This document shows, one piece after another, positions 59,813-64,000 of a stretch of DNA of 64,000 nt; within the stretch, counting starts at the first letter, position 1, and each line of letters starts with the position of its first letter. The position numbers and the translations under genes are program-made. The DNA comes from Coniella vitis (Eukaryota > Ascomycota > Sordariomycetes > Diaporthales > Schizoparmaceae). A model generated the notes under the pieces. The model had not been told where the DNA came from, did not search any database, and worked only from the letters and a program-made list of their open reading frames with translations. Location of the stretch: contig WUJK01000003.1 of the NCBI GenBank assembly GCA_011317545.1, positions 2,542,001-2,606,000 of the forward strand, written 5' to 3'.

Positions 59813-61132
59813 CTATATTCGCATCAGCTCAGTCATATCCTTCATCCTATAGTCCAGCAGTGGGGTGACCCAGTCATCCTCTACAAGTGAATAGCCTTCC
59901 CTTGCATTGTCCTTTGGCTTGCGCGGGTTGATGGCCCAATACCCAAAATCCGCATCAATGGCCTTGAGAAATTGCATCAGGTTGCCCCAGTAGTTCGCGT
60001 CGCCGGCGCCCGGGTGCTGCGGCGCGCCGAACTCGCCAATCCACACGGGCGCCACATCCTCCTCGACCAGGTACGCCCAGTTCTTGCGCATCGCCCGCAC
60101 GAAGCTCGGGTAAGGTCGCTTCGAATAGCGCCCTTCCATCGAGCCCCACCCAGACCAAGCGTATACATGCGCCGAGTAAACAAGGCGCTGGTCCACATCA
60201 AGGACAACGGGCCTTGCACCTGCACCGCTCAGATCGTTGCCGCTTTCGGTGCCGCCGACAATAATGAGCCAGTCCGGGTTGAGCCGCAGAAGCCTGTTTC
60301 CCACGCGCTCAGCGGCTGTTGCCCAGCGATCCCATGTCATTGTCCCCCAGACGCCGCGCACCTCGTTGCGCAGGTCGGCGCCAATCACGCGCGGGTTGTC
60401 GACAAAGCGCGCCATGACAGCCTCCCAGTGTTGGATCCACTCGTCCTCTGTCTGTGTGATGCGGCATAGTGGGCCAAGATGATCATTGGCCCATCCAGCG
60501 TCGCACGGGTCGGCGCCGCAGCACCATGTTGCGTGGGTAATGTGGTTGTTGATGATCACGGCGAGACCTTCGTCCGTCAAAGCCTGCACACATGCCTCTA
60601 GCACGTCCATGGCGCGCAAACCCATGAGGTCTGGGTTGGCAGTGAGGAGGTGCGGGAGGATGGGTGGGTTCCGCATAACAAGTTCGTCGGCATAGGGTAG
60701 GCGCACGCTGTTGAAACCAAGGCGACGAATGGTCTTTGCGATGGTCTTGCGATGCTGGACGTCGAGCCCGCCAGGCAGGAATAGCTCGTCCGAAGCACCA
60801 TACCAGTTAACGCTGGCAAGCTTGAAGCGGCGGCCAGTGGCATCGACAATGTCCCGGCCGCGCGTGCGCAATGGGAGCGTGTACGAGTCGACAAAGGATT
60901 CGACGGGCGGCCGAGGCAACGGGCGCTGAGCAAATTGCTGTACGCTGGCGTCAGGCACCCACGGCTGGCTGGGGGAGGATTGGGAGCGCCAAAAGTAGCT
61001 GATCAAGCCGCAGCTCAGGAGGACGGCAATGTAGATGAACATGGCTCGCGGTGATGCGTGCCACGGGCGGCGTCGTTTCGACGAGGAGAAAGAGGAGGAG
61101 CTGTCGAACCCGAGGCTCTGTTTGCTCTTCAT
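59813..61132 (-). CDS. Membrane-anchored glycoside hydrolase family 5 (cellulase-fold) protein
   Basis: A single-exon gene of 439 residues. A Ser/Arg/Lys-rich cytoplasmic start is followed by one hydrophobic segment (about 31-47), so it is probably a type II membrane or secreted protein. The (β/α)8 GH5 signs are SVNWYGASDELFLPGG at the first strand, NSVRLPYADE, IINNHITHATWCC, and LRNEVRG with the acid/base Glu257. HVYAWSGWG follows, then WIGEFGAP with the nucleophile Glu367, and a late FGYWAINPRKPKDN. GH5 enzymes cleave β-linked glucans, mannans or glycolipids; which one cannot be told. Both catalytic Glu are present, so it looks active. The anchor and the low similarity to classical secreted cellulases suggest a wall-remodelling role, which is inference. 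Confidence 0.9.
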   Translation of the reverse strand: MKSKQSLGFDSSSSFSSSKRRRPWHASPRAMFIYIAVLLSCGLISYFWRSQSSPSQPWVPDASVQQFAQRPLPRPPVESFVDSYTLPLRTRGRDIVDATGRRFKLASVNWYGASDELFLPGGLDVQHRKTIAKTIRRLGFNSVRLPYADELVMRNPPILPHLLTANPDLMGLRAMDVLEACVQALTDEGLAVIINNHITHATWCCGADPCDAGWANDHLGPLCRITQTEDEWIQHWEAVMARFVDNPRVIGADLRNEVRGVWGTMTWDRWATAAERVGNRLLRLNPDWLIIVGGTESGNDLSGAGARPVVLDVDQRLVYSAHVYAWSGWGSMEGRYSKRPYPSFVRAMRKNWAYLVEEDVAPVWIGEFGAPQHPGAGDANYWGNLMQFLKAIDADFGYWAINPRKPKDNAREGYSLVEDDWVTPLLDYRMKDMTELMRI

Positions 61133-63035
61133 CGGGAAGCGCTGGCGGGGTGGAGATCTGGCTGGGGCGTGTGGGTGAGTGACGCAGCCAAAATGGCGGC
61201 AGTACTTGGACAGTGTGGGCCTAGGTGGCTACGCTCTGTTCAGTGAATGGCATGTGCCTCTAGCGGCCATATTTCGACGTGGTGAGCAGCGTCAATCGTG
61301 AGTTTGTCGCGCCAACAAGACGTAGTCGGGGTGAGGGATCAATTCTCGGTCCGACGATCGAGCACTGCTGTTAGTCGCTGTTCTGAATCGCCGGTCACGA
61401 CTCGCGCGATGGTTGTCGACCTTGCTCCTCTTTCTGTTTCTTTTTAACACAATAAGACGAAGAGTGGAAGCAGTACGGAAGTGGGCAATTGCAAGCGATC
61501 CGCAGAACCAGCTGGACATGGAGATTTGGGACAACACGGGGCTTCTTATTTACCTCCAACGCGCTGCTGACGGATCCCTCGGAAGCTTGTTGTATGCAGA
61601 GCAAAGGAAACGCGAAGGCGGGAGTCCAGCTCGTGATGGGACGGATTTGAGGCTGGATCGACGACCACCAACCTTGTCAGGTGTGGGCACCTCGGTACTT
61701 GTAGATGCTGCTGTGGTATATAGTAATGCTATGTAGTGGTCGTACAGTGCTGCTAGCGGACAACGGGGCCCCCCACGCGCGCGGCCAACAGGACCCTAGA
61801 TTTACAGTACTAGGTACGTAGTGAAGCCCCATCAATCACCCCGTCACCTCTAAGCAGAAGGCACCACGTACATAGGAAAGTATGGCGTCATGCCGAAACC
61901 AATGCAGCCAATCATTGGTCACTCATCCACCGGTCAACAAAGACGTCAAAAAAGAGAGTCGCACCCCGAAGTTGCCAACATGCATAGTAGTCCTCGCGTT
62001 TATTCTTTTGTTCAACACAAATCCAACTTGAAGCCACTTATCAACTTCAAGCTGGTCTATGTGGATTAGATCTTGTAGGAATTACTTTCTTCTCCTATAT
62101 TCAGATATCCAAGTCCGGTCAAATGGATTCGACAGCCTTTTCCTTTTTTCTTTTTACACCAAATGACAATCTCGGGGTATCCTGCTCGCCCATCCAACCT
62201 GGGCCGCCAACTCCAAACTATTTAGCATAAAAAACAATAAAAAATTTAGACAAGAGACACCAGATAGTACGCGCTGTCGGGCGCCCCGTCTCGGCCTGAC
62301 GGTTCATGGGGCTAACACAATTTTCGGCCTGTCCGGAAGCCCTCGTGCTCATCGGGGCGCGAGCGACGCGGAATCTTCGGCTTCCAACATCTTCCATGTG
62401 GCTTGGTTTTGTCAGAATCGACGAGGACTTGAATTTTCAGCGAGCAGCTCCATATAACAACCCAGCCCACCCGAAAGGATTTGCAAGTGGCATGGGCACT
62501 TTGCTTACACCTGCCCTGTACGCCGCAGATGCAAGTAAGCACATTGTCTGGTGTGGCCCTTATCACCTCTGGCGACAATCCTTTGGCTGCGCCATGGCCC
62601 GACGGCGCAGACTGTACGGTGCGTATCTCTACACACGGCGCCCTAATGTAGGCGCCAAACCTTGTAGGTTTTAAAGTGCGATTCCTCTTTGCCTCAACCT
62701 GCTGCCGTGTCTTGGGTTTTGTCCTTCGGAATGATGGGGTCTGTCGACTTTTTGGTAACGACTGACGTTGATTTTGTCAAAGGGCTGCCTGCATGCATGG
62801 TGCATTTTGGGTGCCGTCGCTTCATGCAGCTCACCGCACACCAAAGGACATGTAGATCCCGCTTTGCCACGTGCACTTGTACCTGCTGATCATACGCGCC
62901 TTAAAAGGGCTGGGCCAGAACGCTGGTAATGCTCAAGAGTAGGCATTTGAAGACGCAACATGGGTGGCATGCGTCCGTATCATCTTCCACTTGTCGTCGT
63001 TTCAATCAGGTATGTCGTCAGATTATTATCCTTGA
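61133..63035. other. Intergenic region, GH5 promoter side
   Basis: 1.9 kb between the GH5 start and the 3' end of the next minus-strand gene. No gene is supported. A variant GCTATGTAG lies at about 61728 and CATAGTAG at about 61984. The 61413-61736 and 62306-62674 frames look like chance. Confidence 0.5.
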
Positions 63036-64000
63036 TCATATTCGGTTCATTTGTAGCGGGTTCATGCTGTCGCTTTGGGAATAGCTGTTTTGTTGGTAAT
63101 GGTAGCTAGTGGGTGGCGAGTATGGCCTTCCAGAACTCGGGTAGCCGGGTGCTGCGTGCTCCCAGCTTGCCGGCGATGACTGGCCTTCCCGCGTCGGTGG
63201 TCGTGGGCTGGAAAAGGACTTTGTCGGAGGTTGATATCTTGCCGTTCGGCCAAAGTAGTCGGGGGTACGACGGCCACCTGTGTAGCCTGCTGGCGGTGTT
63301 GATATCATGTCGTCGGCGGGCGATGTGGCATCCGTCGAGGCTAGATAATTTCGGAGAGGTGGGTAAACGGGTCCCTCGCGCACTGTCAACACCGGCGTCA
63401 ACATGCCGTCTTTGTCCCGTGAGAGCATTTCGTACGAACGTGGATCTGTATTCATCTTGAGGTCATACGGCCCGCCGAGCGCGTCGACCGACACGAACTC
63501 ACGCTTGGCAGTCAGAGGCCGCCGTGTAATGAGCTCAATCCACCCCGTCACCATGGACCAGCGTCCGAGGAGGAGAACAAGCCACAGCCCATTCATCTAT
63601 GGGGACAATCAGGTCAGTCGGTCAGTTCCCCAGGCGAAGTGACTAGTAGGACATGGGAACTCGGAAACAACCAAAGCACATACCGACAACAGAATCAAGA
63701 CAGCCCCAATAGTTGGCATATTGACTACAAATTCACTAGCATCAGATAGACATGCTGTTTTGTTTCCGTTCGAGATTGCGAGGCATCCTATCCAGGCTTC
63801 CGCTGTGTTTGGATTGTTCTTGATCGTTTCCTCGGTGTTGTCTTCAAAGACAAAGACTATGGCGAAGAAGACGACATCACAAATGATGATGAGCACAATG
63901 GCGATTCCGCGCCACTGGAGTTGAATGACACGGCGCACACGGCGGTACGCCTGCCTTGGGGTCATGGTCCGAATGCTGTTGGTGTACGAGGGCAGACCCG
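63036..64000 (-). CDS. Multi-pass membrane protein, C-terminal part (GPCR-like)
   Basis: Partial: the 5' end runs off the right edge and the frame stays open to base 64000. Deduced exons are 64000-63684 and 63596-63036. The intron starts GTATGT and ends CCATAG, joining ...LILLS to MNGLWLV. It shows QWRGIAIVLIIICDVVFFAIVFVF, a loop with four N-terminal-like polar residues and two Cys, then TIGAVLILLS-MNGLWLVLLLGRW. These are two of the last membrane segments of what may be a seven-helix receptor. A Pro/Ser/Tyr-rich tail of about 160 residues follows, with likely phosphorylation sites. From memory it resembles fungal receptor-like proteins, but the conserved N-terminal half needed to name the class is outside the window. 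Confidence 0.6.

Overview
The window is nuclear DNA from a filamentous ascomycete (Pezizomycotina). Genes are single units on both strands with short GT-AG introns (roughly 50-230 bases), CT(A/G)A(C/T)-like branch sites and no operons. The gene families are typically fungal: THO complex subunit 7, a Mep-type ammonium transporter, a histidine acid phosphatase, Cdc14, an extended zinc-cluster factor, a fungal TauD-like dioxygenase and Crt10. A Sordariomycete, perhaps Hypocreales, is my guess from general look; nothing in the sequence proves it.

Layout. 0-6.3 kb: 3' part of THOC7 (+), then the ammonium transporter (-). 10.9-20.8 kb: membrane-anchored histidine acid phosphatase/phytase-like protein (+), a small DUF427 protein (+), the KEOPS subunit PCC1 (-) head-to-head with CDC14 (+). 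24.1-29.0 kb: SWIM zinc-finger protein (+) converging on a degenerate protein-kinase-like protein (-). 38.6-41.7 kb: seven-exon Zn-cluster transcription factor (+). 46.3-47.8 kb: TauD/TfdA-like dioxygenase (+). 55.6-58.5 kb: CRT10 (-). 59.8-61.1 kb: membrane-anchored GH5 hydrolase (-). 63.0-64.0 kb: C-terminal part of a multi-pass membrane protein (-). These are mostly housekeeping and nutrient genes with no sign of a metabolite cluster. About 18.5 kb (29%) is coding. Gaps of 9.6 kb (29.0-38.6) and 7.6 kb (47.8-55.4) hold no gene I can recognise.

Most notable: (1) a 9-mer, TACTATGTA (reverse complement TACATAGTA), occurs about 28 times by my hand count, against about 0.5 expected, and only in non-coding DNA; (2) CRT10 ends in an in-frame TAG followed by 59 more open, strongly acidic codons; (3) PCC1 carries a roughly 40-residue low-complexity insert encoded by DNA repeats; (4) the start codon of the DUF427 gene is formed by the last unit of a 32-copy CAT repeat; (5) the zinc cluster of the transcription factor has unusually long loops. 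All exon joins were deduced by hand from splice signals, frame and family similarity, without transcript data or database searches.
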